Assembly (NCBI GenBank): GCA_021397845.1
Contig: CM038040.1
Coordinates: 48,193,088-48,257,087 of the forward strand
Reading direction: 5' to 3'
Source of the DNA: Areca catechu
Lineage: Eukaryota; Streptophyta; Magnoliopsida; Arecales; Arecaceae
DNA length: 64,000 nt
This document shows positions 33,933-44,711 of this stretch, piece after piece (within the stretch, counting starts at the first letter, position 1; each line of letters opens with the position of its first letter). The position numbers were made by a program, and so were the translations under genes. Under the pieces are notes generated by a model. The model was given only the letters and a program-made list of their open reading frames with translations, had not been told where the DNA came from and did not search any database.

Positions 33933-36110
33933 CTAGGTATTCAGGAGCGACAGGGACCTCTCCATTATCTAGGAATACCCATATCTGGCACCAGGCTCAC
34001 CAGCCATGACTGCCCCTCTACTGGCATCGGTGGCTGACAGGATTGCGGGATGGCAAGCCAGATCACTCTCTGCGATGTAGGCTTACTCTTATCCGCTCAA
34101 TCCTTGCCTTTCTCCCTGCTTATATGCTCTCAACGCTTTTATTCTCAAGGATGTTATTAGCAAGATGGAGCAGATGATTCGGTCTTTCCTCTAGGACTCC
34201 TCCTCTGCTCGGAGGAGGATTCATCTTATGAGATGGGATATTGTTTGCACTCTTACTCACACTGGTGGCTTGGGTATTCCTTCACTCCTTGATAGGAGAG
34301 AGGCTTTCTTGACTAGACATGCTGCCAGATTTTTCTTATGTCCGGATACTATGTGGTCCTCTTTCATGAGGGCCAAATATGGAGATATCCTTATGGATCC
34401 CGGTGACTGTCCTAGACCTCCCAGGAAGTCATCGGTAGTTTGGCGTGAGCTGCTTGCTAGGGCCCTGATCATCATCCCTCAACTATCCTAGGTATTGGGG
34501 AATAGCCGAGTCCTTGCCTTTCTCCCTGCTTATATGCTCTCCAACGCTTTTATTCCCAAGGGTGTTATTAGCAAGGGGAGCAGATGATTCGGTCTTTCCT
34601 CTAGGACTCCTCCTCTGCTCGGAGGAGGATTCATCTTATGAGATGGGATATTGTTTGCACTCCTACTCATACTGGTAGCTTGGGTATTCCTTCTCCTTGA
34701 TAGGAGAGAGGCTTTCTTGACTAGACATGTTGCCAGATTTTTCTTATGTCTGGATACTATGTGGTCCTCTTTCATGAGGGCCAAATATGGAGATATCCCT
34801 ATGGATCCAAGTGACTGTCCAGACCTCCCAGGAAGTCATCGGTAGTTTGGCGTGAGCTGCTTGCTAGGGCCCCGATCATCACCCTCAGCTATCCTAGGTA
34901 TTAGGGAATGGCCGATCCATCATATTTATGCATGATCCCTGGATATCGGACATTCTTTGATTCGGTGGCCTACATTCATCTCGATTTTCATGCCCCCCTC
35001 CATGACCATTGCTGACTTCGATGACCGGGGCTTGCCAGTTGGGATACGGATGTGGTTCTCTCTATATTTAGCCAGATTCTCAATTTCAGGGTCCTTTCCA
35101 TCCCCCTTCCAGTTCACTCGTGCTCTGACATCAGAGTTTGGCGATATACGACGTCCTCCCAAGTGCCCATCTCTGACCTCATTGGACGGCCCGCCTCGGA
35201 CCATCATTTCTCCAGGAGCTATCACTGGATCTTGACTCTACCGGTTCACCCTAGGGTCTCTCTCTTCATCTGGAAACTCGCATGGCACCCCTCCCCACCT
35301 GCGAGTTTCTCATCTCTAGGGGCATCCATATCACTTTGGATTGTCCTTTTTGTGGGACTCCGGCCGAGTCGCAGATGCATGCTACTTCCTTTGTGCTCAT
35401 GAGAGGATGATCCGAGCATTGATGGGCTTCCATGACCCTTCTGCCCGGCCCAACCTCATGCTTGATGTCTTTTATGTTCTGTTATGGACGACTCCTACGA
35501 TCCAGGTCTCTTTATTGTTTATCTGGCTTATCACATTTGGATTTCTAGAAATGATCAGATCTTCGCATTAGTCAGGTCTTCCCCTAGGATGCTGGTGGAG
35601 AGCCAGGACTGATGCTATTGAGTATATAGTAGCCATAGTGATGCCGGCTGAGATTTGGGGTTCTCCTTTCGCTCGTCGAGCGGCCTGGAGGGTTTTTATT
35701 ACCTGAGAACCCCTCCTCCGCCTTCTGTCACTGTCAGCTTCGACGGGAGCCTTCACCACAGGATGGGAGGAGCGGGTTTGTTATTAGGGACTCTCGTCTG
35801 GGGTTCCTAGCAGCTGGGGGTATCCCCCTTATGGACTCCTCCGTACCGGCTCTTGAGCTCTACGCCGCATGGGTTGGCATTAGGTATGCTCGGCAGGTTC
35901 TTCGCCTTGATCGTCTCATCATCGAGGATGACTCTGCCACCGTTGTATCTTGGCTTTCGCATTCTTCTTCCATGCCTGTGGCTCACCATAGTCATGGATA
36001 TTAGACTTATATTACAGGGATGTCATTCTCTGACTATTAGGCATATTTATAAGGAGGCTAACTCGACTGTACGGCTGCAGACTGGATAGCCTCTATGTAG
36101 CTCAGCATGC
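33933..36110 (+). pseudogene. LINE reverse transcriptase C-terminus and RNase H (pseudogene)
   Basis: The frame resumes exactly after the Tat target duplication with HYLGIPISG, a conserved motif of plant L1 reverse transcriptases. It continues through the thumb region and, at about 35690-36090, an RNase H-like domain (SFDGS, then ELYAAW and HIYKEAN). Many stops and shifts are present. A 410-bp block is duplicated in tandem (34101-34510 and 34511 to about 34912). Confidence 0.8.
34101..34912 (+). repeat. 410-bp tandem duplication inside the LINE
   Basis: Both copies start TCCTTGCCTTTCTCCCTGCT and run to GGTATTRGGGAAT. They differ at a few percent of positions plus small indels, so the duplication is later than the LINE insertion. 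Confidence 0.9.
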
Positions 36111-36249
36111 GGGATTTATTATTTGGTCGGATTTGCACTCAGTCCTGTACAGCTTAGAAATATTATACTTGCTGACTTTTAGGTTGTATACATTTTTATT
36201 TGTACAATGAATACACATTTTATTAAAAAAAATAATAAAAATAAATAAA

Positions 36250-36263
36250 AATGGATATATATT
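36250..36263 (+). repeat. Right target-site duplication of the LINE
   Basis: AATGGATATATATT is identical to 20033-20046 and directly follows the A-rich LINE tail. Confidence 0.9.
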
Positions 36264-36415
36264 CTTAATAGAAAGAATCATCATAAGAGAATAAAGATCC
36301 TTTTCCTCCCTTTTTGAAACTCGAGGGACAGATGCTGAATCTGATCTCCTTTTATTATCGTGGGCAGCAGCTTCTCATTCATAATTATTGGTAATGGCGG
36401 TTACCGAAATGCCCG

Positions 36416-36424
36416 CTATATATC
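36416..36424 (+). promoter_or_regulatory. Possible TATA box of the PPR gene
   Basis: CTATATATC lies about 100 bp upstream of the PPR reading frame and about 150 bp after the LINE end. It is the only TATA-like site in the short 36264-36519 flank. Confidence 0.35.
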
Positions 36425-36519
36425 GTTATATCTACAGTGGAGAGTCTAAACCATCAAACGCTACGTAACGGTCGTTCTCGACGATATTTTGAAAGACCAT
36501 ATAACACCCCGATCTTGAT

Positions 36520-38124
36520 GTGCTCCCATGTCAAGCGCCCGGGTCCTCTCCACGGCCGCCTAACTCCATCATCGCCGCCCATTTACGTCATGGCCGCCTG
36601 ATCGATGCGGTCCGATTGTTCCGAGACAATCCCTACCATGTAGACACCAAATCATGGAATCTGATGCTCTGGGGGTACGTCCGAAACGGATGCATCGACT
36701 ACGCCCAGAAGCTGTTCGACGAAATTCCTCATAAAGACGTCGTATCATGGAACACAATGATGGTCGCCTTCAAACGCGCCGGCGACTCACTCAATGTGTT
36801 CCGTCACTACTTAGAGATGGTCCGGTCAGGATTGAGGCCCACCGGACCGACACTGGTGGCCCCTGTTATCACTGCTGCAGTAGCCAGCTCTGCGATGGTC
36901 CCACAGCTTCATGCCGTTGCAATCCGCATGGCACTGGCTTCCAATACGTTCGTTGGAACAGCTCTCATCAGCGGTTATGCCAGTTTGAAAGATCCGACTT
37001 CTCTCCATCGGGTGTTCGATGAAATCCGTGTTAAGAATTTGGTATCATGGACTGTTCTAATTATCGGATACATGGAGCTCGGGAGTGTCGTTGAGGCCCG
37101 GCAGGCCTTCGAGATGATGCCGGAGAGGAATGTTGTAGCATGGAGTGCAATGATCAATGGCTACATCGATAATGGCAGCCTTTGTGATGCAAAGCGGTGC
37201 TTCGACCAGATGCCCGAGAAGAATGTGGTTGCATGGACGTCAATGATCAAAGGGTACGAGCGCGGTGGGCGTTTTGCTGAAGCTCTAAATTTGTTCATCG
37301 AGATCCATAGAAGCTGCAGCATCAAGCCAAACCAATTCACATACTCCGCAACGCTCAATGTCTGTGCTCGGGGTTGCTCCCTTGTCGCAGGCCAATCAGT
37401 CCATGCACAGCTTTTGAAGTCTGGACTGGCATTTGATATGATATTATCGAGCTCCCTCGTGGACATGTACGGCAAATGTGGGGACATCGATTCTGCAGTC
37501 CAAGTGTTCGAGTATATGAAAGTCCGTAATGCGGTCTCGTGGAACTCCATGATCGGATGCTACGCAAGGCATGGTCTCTCCAGGAGAGCACTAGAAGGAT
37601 TCGAGAGGATGAAAGAGGAAGGTGTTCGACCGGATCATGTGACGTTCATTTGCGTCTTGACGGCCTGCGTTCATGGTGGGCTGGTCAAGGAAGGGGAAGG
37701 GTATTTCCGGTCGATGCGGATGGAGTTCAAGGTGGAGCCAGGCATGGAGCATTATGGGTGCATGGTGGACCTGTTGGGTAGGGCTGGACGGCTTGATGAG
37801 GCGGAGAGGCTGATCAAAGGAATGCCATTCGAGCCGGACATGGTTATCTGGGGAGCACTGATCGGAGGATGCAGACTGCACTCCAGTCTGGAGTATGGGT
37901 TGTCTGCCGTTGAATCAATCCAGAGATTGGAGAAGGATCACCCAGCAATCTATTCAATGATGTTGAGGGTTTATGGTGATAGGGGGAATTGGAAGAGAGT
38001 GGATGAGTTGAAAGAGATAATGGAAAAGGTGGGTGTTCGAAGAAAACAGCAGGGAAGCAGCTGGGTTGGGGTCTCTTATCGAGCAGAGGTGAAATTAGAA
38101 ACAACCATTAAATTCGATTGGTAG
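36520..38124 (+). CDS. Pentatricopeptide repeat protein, PLS class with E motif
   Basis: The reading frame of about 534 codons has no intron and consists of tandem PPR motifs, e.g. DVVSWNTMMVAFKRAG, NVVAWSAMINGYIDNG, NAVSWNSMIGCYARHG. It ends in an E-type tail (GNWKRVDELKEIMEKVG, then GSSWV). There is no DYW deaminase domain. Such proteins bind specific RNA bases in mitochondria or plastids, often in RNA editing; the target cannot be read by eye. The start is a problem. The frame is open from a stop at 36502-36504 but its first codon candidate is GTG (36520) and the first in-frame ATG is at about 36664 (MLWGYVRNG). ATGs at 36518 and 36528 are in other frames and stop soon. It may be 5'-truncated, frameshifted, or start at the inner ATG. 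Confidence 0.8.
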   Translation: MLPCQAPGSSPRPPNSIIAAHLRHGRLIDAVRLFRDNPYHVDTKSWNLMLWGYVRNGCIDYAQKLFDEIPHKDVVSWNTMMVAFKRAGDSLNVFRHYLEMVRSGLRPTGPTLVAPVITAAVASSAMVPQLHAVAIRMALASNTFVGTALISGYASLKDPTSLHRVFDEIRVKNLVSWTVLIIGYMELGSVVEARQAFEMMPERNVVAWSAMINGYIDNGSLCDAKRCFDQMPEKNVVAWTSMIKGYERGGRFAEALNLFIEIHRSCSIKPNQFTYSATLNVCARGCSLVAGQSVHAQLLKSGLAFDMILSSSLVDMYGKCGDIDSAVQVFEYMKVRNAVSWNSMIGCYARHGLSRRALEGFERMKEEGVRPDHVTFICVLTACVHGGLVKEGEGYFRSMRMEFKVEPGMEHYGCMVDLLGRAGRLDEAERLIKGMPFEPDMVIWGALIGGCRLHSSLEYGLSAVESIQRLEKDHPAIYSMMLRVYGDRGNWKRVDELKEIMEKVGVRRKQQGSSWVGVSYRAEVKLETTIKFDW

Positions 38125-38237
38125 GCTCCAAAGAGCAGAGGAAAAAAAAAAAAAAAAAATCACCTAGGATTTTTGGTGAGAGAGAGAATACTGATGTAAT
38201 CATAACCAAAACTATAAAGGTACTTTCCCGAAATTCC
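38125..38237. other. 3' flank of the PPR gene
   Basis: This short stretch has a poly-A run (38141-38159) and no gene. The left MITE edge follows. Confidence 0.5.
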
Positions 38238-38440
38238 TCTCGGTGCGATTTGTATGGGATGATTAAGATAAGATTAAAGATAATATGGACGAAGATGATG
38301 GGATTGCCAGGTATGATTATACCATGACGTAATCATTTCCATTTCTTAAATTACCGTTTAGCCTAATATGGGATACCTAAAATCCCTTGCAAACAATGAT
38401 TTTGACTAAATTTAAGGATAAAAATATTTTATTCTAACTT

Positions 38441-38525
38441 ATATATATATATATATATATATCTATATATATATATATATAGATATATATATATAATATA
38501 TATATATATATTATATATATATATA
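38441..38525. repeat. (TA)n microsatellite at the copia insertion point
   Basis: Nearly pure TA repeats with a few C/G interruptions lie at the junction of the left MITE part and the copia 5' LTR. Confidence 0.9.
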
Positions 38526-40210
38526 AAATTATTATAAGGATGATTAATGATTGCAAAATATGAAGTATGAAAAACAAACTAATATCCTTCAATTTGTTTT
38601 TTTTTTTTTTTTTGATGGAACAAAAATGGGGAGGAGTTAGATCCCGGGTATGGTCTCCCAATCCAGCTAGGGAATATTTTGATACATGATGCATATTAAT
38701 TTTTTCGCAGTCGTTCCTCATCCGAAGGTGAGTACGTCAACCTGACTACCACTGGCGCTAGCCGAGTGAACGGAATTTATTATATATCTCTAACTTTTTC
38801 ATTACCATCAGCCAACAGAGGCTCCAGGGTTATTTTCTCACAATCAACTATGCTACACGCTAGTGACCCTTTAATTTGTTTAAAATATTTTTATAGAGAG
38901 TATATAGCTATTGGGAAATTAGTGAGCTTACATGAATCATTCAAATTTTCATGTAGAAGGTTTTGAGAGCTCAATTGAATATTATTTAAAGAGAAAAGTA
39001 TATTAGAATCATTGTTTCAAAATGAAGAGTTGATCAACGAAAGTTAAAATAACTCTAGTACATTCTGAGATTGGCACAAAAGATTAGCATGTAGATGAGT
39101 CAACTTGAGTGAAAGGAGAGCCAACTCTCTTAGTAGAATAGGAGAGAAGTTTTTTTTATCTCAGACAAGCGAGTTGACTCCTATAAGCAAGAGTCGATTC
39201 TCTCTCAAAAAAAAATAGAAAGCTTGATTTTCAAGATAACGAGTCGACTCTTAGATTGACGAGCCAACTCTTTAGTGATATAGAAAGATAGTTTTTTGGG
39301 GAATAGGTAGAAGAGTCGAGCAATAAAAGAGCCAACTCTTTTAGAGGAACAAGAAACTTGATTTTTTGAATTTTTCAGGCTAGTCGACTTTTTATCAAGC
39401 GAGCTGATTCATGGTCCTCTAACAATACTTCAATGGCTACTTTTGCAAACTTCTAGAATTTGAGAAAAGGGATGTCAATACCTATTTCTTGATTTCTAAT
39501 GATTAGTAACAGCTAGGAGGGCCTCAAATTCAAGGAAAGAGATAATAAAATAAAGATTAAGCTTAGAAATCATAACAATCATTGTAATCACTACAACAAG
39601 AGAATGTTCAAAAAGTAAGAGAGCTATTATTGAAAACTCAAGAGATTCCAATTATTTCTCAACAACTCTCTTGAAGCATTTAGTGGAAAACTAAAAAAGT
39701 ATTGAAAAGCAAATATTGATGCATCCAAGTAACTTCAAGTCAAGCTTCAATGGCAATAATCTACTCATTTTAGAGTTTTTTTTTTTTTTTTGCATTGTTC
39801 TGTTTTTATATTTCTATTACAAGTTCCATTAAGATTTGAAACTTAGGTGTTATTTAAGTTTTTGATTGGTTGGTCTATGAAAGTCAATTGAATTTGTTGT
39901 GAGCCTATCTTAAAATAAACATATATTAGATTTTGAATTGTGAGCCTGAAAAAATAATCTGGTTATATTCTTGAGAAAATATAGTAAAAATTGTAAGTAA
40001 ACCTTGGAGGTAGATGTAGGTGCTAGAATTGCATCGAACTACTATAAATTTCTTGTATTTGTGTGTGCTCTTCTGCTTGCTCTATCTTTGCATCTATTTA
40101 AGTTCACACATCACTTGGCTCACTAGCATAAAGTTTTTCAAGTATACATATCTTTTAAACTTTTTGAAAATCCAATTTATCCCCCTCTTAGATATTCTAT
40201 TTGGGCAACA
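38520..40210 (+). repeat. 5' LTR of the copia element
   Basis: It aligns with 48409-49903 along its length (e.g. AAACTAATATCCTTCAATTT near both starts) and ends GGGCAACA at 40210. The first about 20 bp are poorly conserved. A 270-bp SINE-like insertion (38601-38869) interrupts it. Confidence 0.8.
38601..38869 (-). mobile_element. SINE-like retroposon in the 5' LTR
   Basis: This stretch is absent from the 3' LTR. It has a 17-T run at its left end (38600-38616), i.e. a poly-A tail on the minus strand. Direct repeats CCTTCAATTTGTTT (38587-38600) and CCTTTAATTTGTTT (38868-38881) flank it. No open frame is present. The precise SINE family is not recognised. Confidence 0.65.
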
Positions 40211-40212
40211 AG

Positions 40213-40225
40213 TGGTATTAGAACC
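40213..40225 (+). other. Primer-binding site of the copia element
   Basis: TGGTATTAGAACC begins 2 bp after the LTR end and differs at two positions from the standard initiator-tRNA site TGGTATCAGAGCC. Confidence 0.7.
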
Positions 40226-40259
40226 ATGTTCTCAGTATCATTAATTTTACGATCAAGAG

Positions 40260-41950
40260 AAAAAGATCATTACAATCCATATAAGTAGCTTATTTGTTGG
40301 AGGGTAGTCTAGACCACCACTTTTCAGCGACGCAAACTATGCATATTGGAAGGCATGCATAAAAAATTACATACAAGTACTTGATTATCAATTATTGAAG
40401 GTGATAATTAAGGACCACACATATCCATTATAAAAGTTAATGGTTTTGATGTTCCAAAACCAGAAGATGATTGTGATAAACATGGTATGAAAATGGTTGA
40501 ATTGAATGCAAAAGCAATGAATATATTATATTATGTACTAGATCCTACTGAATTCATTGAATTCCTACTTGCAACTCAGCAAAGGAAACTTGGGATAGAA
40601 TTGAAGTGACTCATGAAAGTATTAATCAAATCAAAGAATTAAAAATTAACATGTTGTATATAATTATAAACTTTTTAAGATAGAATCCACTAAGACCATC
40701 ATTGAAATGTTTAAACATTTTACTGACATAATTGGTGGTCTTAAAAGTCTTGGCAGGTCATATTCTAATAGTGACCTTGCAAAAAAGTTCTTCGATTATT
40801 GCCAAAAAGCCTAAAAGCAAAAGTCATAGCAATTTAAGAAACAAAGGACCTCAACAATTTATTACTAGAAGAGCTACTTGGTTTACTAATGATACACGAG
40901 CTAACAATGAAGCAACATAATAAGGAAGAGGAAAGAAAGAAGAAAATAATTGACCTCAAGTCATTTGCAAAAGAAGAAGATCCTTCATTAGAAGAAAAAT
41001 TGGTGATGAAGATATGGATCTAGTGATCAGAAAATCCAGAAGATTCATTGACAAAGGAAGATTTAAGTATAGAAGGATAAATTTGGCTAAGAAGGAGCCA
41101 AATAAAGAGAAGAAGAAGGACAAAGATTAGCCAATCTATTATGAGTGTAAGAAGCTGGGGCTCTGATTGTCCTGCTTTAAAGTTGTTGAGAAAAGCAAAA
41201 AGAAAAGTAATGATTGCTACATTGAGTGATAGCAAGGACACAAGCTCCAATGAAGAGGAAGAAGGAAAGATAGCCAATCTTTGCCTTATGGCCTTGGAAG
41301 ATGAGGTAAACTCTGAATCAAACTTAGAATTTATATTTGATAAGTTACATACAACTTTTTATGATTTACTAGCTGAATTTAAAAAGCTTGGTTTGAAAAA
41401 TAAAACTCTCAAACAAGCAAATGATTCCTTAACTAAAGCAAAAGATGAAATTATGTAGGAAAATGATACTCTACAAAAAGAATTAGATGAAATACATAAA
41501 AGAAACAAAGTTTTAGAAAAGGAAAATGGTAAATATTTCTAAAAACAAAAGCTTTGAAATAAGAAAAATGGAAACTTGCGAAAAGATGTTCAAAGTTAAA
41601 GTCTTTGGTAGATAAATTGATTTTAAACTCCAAGCTTGAACTGATTCTTAAAAATCAAAAAGAGCATTTCATAAAGTTGGAATTAGTTTCAATTCTCTTA
41701 TAAATAGAGATTTTAGCAAATAAATTTACAGCCTCTACTACCTTTCAAAAATCAAATACTATGTATTATTGTTATAAAAGAATAGGACACAAAGTTTATG
41801 AATGTAATCTAAGAAAGAAAAATTGAAATAAAGCATTGAAGATTTTGTTTTCAAAGAAATCATTGTTATTGAAAGAAATAATGATGCAAGCATGCTGAAA
41901 ATCATGATTTCTATAGGAGTTTCGGAAACAAGTCTTCTCATTCATTCCAA
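40260..41950 (+). pseudogene. gag of the copia element (pseudogene)
   Basis: Broken frames show the SIRE-type gag start (RPPLFSG-like, then NYAYWKA near 40320-40360). A Lys/Glu-rich middle (41141-41458, coiled-coil tendency) and a degenerate zinc knuckle at about 41762-41812 (CYKRIGHKVYEC) follow. Many stops and shifts are present. The frame is lost at about 41950, where Tat fragment 3 begins. Confidence 0.7.
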
Positions 41951-42002
41951 AAGGTAGTATTTACAAAAAGAGGTGGGTCAGACCTTTACAAACCCCTTAG
42001 GT

Positions 42003-44120
42003 CCAGCCCACGGGAGATGCATCAGGGGCCACAACCTCGGCCCCATCAGCTACAACTAAGGAGTCAACTAGAACCGCAGCGGCTGGAGAATCCTCCGGAA
42101 GGGCCACCACCTTTGTGTCGACTGGTGCTGGAGCTCCGACCCTAGCACTCCTGCTCCACCTTCCGTGGGGGGCTCCTCTTCGGTCTCGTCTCCCTCGGAC
42201 GGGTCCCGCAGCTCAGCACCCACCAGGTCCAGCTCCGAGAACAGCAGACCCACCTTCTTCAGGGCGTCATCTTAGTCCTCCCTGTAGAAGTCGGCCGCCG
42301 CCTCTTCCACGTCTTAAGTAAAGGAACTAGAGGCCTTGTATGCCACCACAGCCTCCTGGACCTGTTTTGCGGCTAGTTCCTTGGCCTCCTTGAGCTGGGC
42401 CTCCAACTGTGCCACCACTGCCCGCTTGGCCCAGGCCCTCTTATCGGCCTCAGCCGATCGCTTCTCTTCCTCACCCACCCGATGGGCAAGGGAGTCGGCT
42501 TTCGCCTTTCTTTTCTTTAGCCTGACCTCGCGGTCGACCAGCCGGCACTCGGCCTCCTTCAGAGCTACCTTCACCGACTCTGTCTCCGCTTGTGCTGCCG
42601 CTAGGTTCTCCTCGAAGGACTTCAGGGATGCCAACACGGCCTCCTAGGCCACCTCCAACTCCTGGACCCTCTTCACGGAGGTCTTGGCGGCATGCACTAC
42701 ATGGCAGATGCCGTCGTCCATGAGGGAGATATCATGGAGGAGCTGCAAGCACACAACCAAGTTAGGATTGCACTTAAAGGATGAAAGACAGTGGAGCAAA
42801 GACGTAAGGTAAAATCCTTACCCTCATAAAGTCACGGTAGCTCTTCGCGGCCACGTCGATCAGGTTCTTCTGGATCGACACCTCCCAGTAGGCATCGATC
42901 ATCGCCCCCCTCAGCAGGCTTCATGCCCTCCTGGGATGCTCCAGCGCACGCCAGTGCTGGAACTCCTCCTGGCGTACCTCCTCCTCCGACTGCTCGAGCT
43001 CGCTGTCGGCCGTCCCTTCCATGGCCGGCCCTTACCCTTGTCGACCGAGGGGCTACCTCCTCTAGATCGACGGGCGCCACGACCGTGATGGGTGTCCCTA
43101 GCCGCTCTTGCTCTGGCCGGAGGGCTGACTCCCCCTGTGGGGCCAACACCCCCGCCGCGTTCCTCGCCCTGCGCTCGCTGAGGGGGAGGTCGTCCCCATC
43201 CAACTCGACATCAACGACGGGGGTGGGTCGCTCCTCCTCCCGCCTCTTCTTTTGTCACTCGACAGCTGGCGGGGGGGCTAATTCTGGAATGACGCATTTC
43301 CGCACTGCCCGTCGGATGACCTTGGACTTGTCAATCCGTTGCATCATTCCTCCTGCCACCAGGCATCCAAGGTTAGAGAGAGAGAAGGAGGAAAAACTAA
43401 GAAAATTATAAGGAGAGGGGTCGGCCCTTGCCTAAGAATCCTTGGGGGCTGATCCCAGCCTGATGAGGGTCCCTTCCCCCAACAACTCAAATGCCGCCCC
43501 GAGCCAGCTCTACTAATCGCATTGAACATGCCCAGGTCGGCCGTCGATACCGACCTCCCCTTGCGGACTCTCGCCTGCGGCTCTCTCCACAATGGCTCGA
43601 ACTCCCAAGGTTCGAGGCTGCTAACGAAGAAAAACCTGGCCTTCCACCCGTGGACGGCCGACGGGAGGCACTTCAGGATCTTTCGGCCTTGACGGGGGAC
43701 AAACAGGACCCACTCCTGGCTCCTAAAGTCTTTCTTCAGGTAAAAGAAGTTACCGAAGAGGGACAGACTGGGAATGGACCTCGCCCTATGGCAGAGTACT
43801 ATGAAGCAGCATATCACCCGAATACTGTTTGGGATCAGCTGCACAGGGGTTATCCTATAGAAGTTGAAAATCTCTATGAATAGAGGGTGCAAAAGAAACC
43901 TGAGGCCTGCCTTAAGATGGGACTCGTACATTGGGAGGGCCCCTGGACCTAGTGGGTTGTTTGCTCTCTCCTCTCGGCTCGGTAATGTGAGGTGCAGGGT
44001 GGACGGGATGCCGTACACCGCCCTGAGGTTTTCGACCCGTTCCTGGGTCATAGTTGAGGGTATTTCGCTCGGCCCGGGGCCCCTAGGCCTATGGGATTAA
44101 CCCCTACTGCTAGACGCCAT
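42003..44120 (-). pseudogene. Antisense gene of Tat element 3, spliced (pseudogene)
   Basis: The minus-strand ATG at 44118-44120 gives MASSSRG, followed by an early stop and then an open 235-codon frame (44051-43344). This carries TPVQLIPNSIRVICCFIV and GWKARFFF, the shared domain of Tat antisense proteins. The C-terminal part (42637-42314) is a strong Ala/Glu/Lys coiled coil. An intron at 42743-42821 (79 bp, donor GTAAGG, acceptor TGCAG) is inferred. This is the best preserved of the three copies. Its function is unknown. Confidence 0.75.
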
Positions 44121-44260
44121 TGGAAGCTAGAAGAAGAATGGCTGGGACTAACCTAGGGTTGGACTCTTAAGTGCCGGGTTTCATGGAAGAAGGAGGGGAG
44201 AAGCTCAATCTTGCAAGGCGCAGGCGCGGTAGGAGTAGCTCCCTCACTCAGCCTTCTCCT

Positions 44261-44270
44261 CCTTTTATAG
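44261..44270 (-). promoter_or_regulatory. TATA box of the antisense gene, element 3
   Basis: The minus strand reads CTATAAAAGG, a strong plant TATA box, about 140 bp upstream of the antisense start codon at 44120. Confidence 0.6.
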
Positions 44271-44691
44271 GCCCCGGGGGAAGAGGGGGGAAGGGGGGAA
44301 GAGTTATTGCCCGCCTCAGGCACCTCCCAGCTACAACCGCCTGTGCCACGGGAGTCGAAGCGACTGAAGCACCCTCTCACACGGATCGCGATCCGCGTGT
44401 GCGCTGGATTAGCGATGCGGGACTAACCCAAAAGGTAGCACCGATCGACCAGATGCTGCCGCGTGGCGCGATGCACCATTTTGCCCCGGATCGATGCAAG
44501 ACAGCCTGGCCTTCATCATGGCGCCTGACTTGCATTAATTGCTTTGCCTGCTCCCCAACGGGCGGCTGACAGCTACCCAAGGAGCCATTCGAGGGGGGAT
44601 TCGAAGCGAATCAACGCCTCGGTCCGGAATCCGCTGTAGATGCACGCAATCATGCTCCTGTCCTTTTCAGCCACATGGCCCCTCAACGCCC

Positions 44692-44708
44692 AGGAGCAGG
44701 GGGGCAAC
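44692..44708 (+). other. Polypurine tract of Tat element 3
   Basis: AGGAGCAGGGGGGCAAC precedes the LTR, as in element 2. Confidence 0.55.
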
Positions 44709-44711
44709 TAA

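Larger units (their letters stand above)
20047..36249 (+). mobile_element. 5'-truncated L1-type LINE, split by a Tat element
   Basis: The LINE consists of 20047-21572 and 33933-36249, about 3.8 kb of its own sequence. It contains part of the reverse transcriptase gene, a C-terminal region with an RNase H-like domain, and an A-rich tail (about 36223-36250). A perfect 14-bp target duplication flanks the whole. Lack of the endonuclease domain and the abrupt left end show 5' truncation on insertion. Removing the nested Tat element (21573-33932) and one copy of its 5-bp duplication restores the reading frame across the junction. Confidence 0.9.

Noticed and set aside
38434..38721. 95-codon minus-strand frame
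   Set aside because: Half of it is a Tyr/Ile run from the TA microsatellite and the rest crosses the SINE tail.
42923..43411. 162-codon plus-strand frame rich in Pro, Ser and Arg
   Set aside because: It lies opposite the antisense gene in GC-rich sequence and has no homology or domain.
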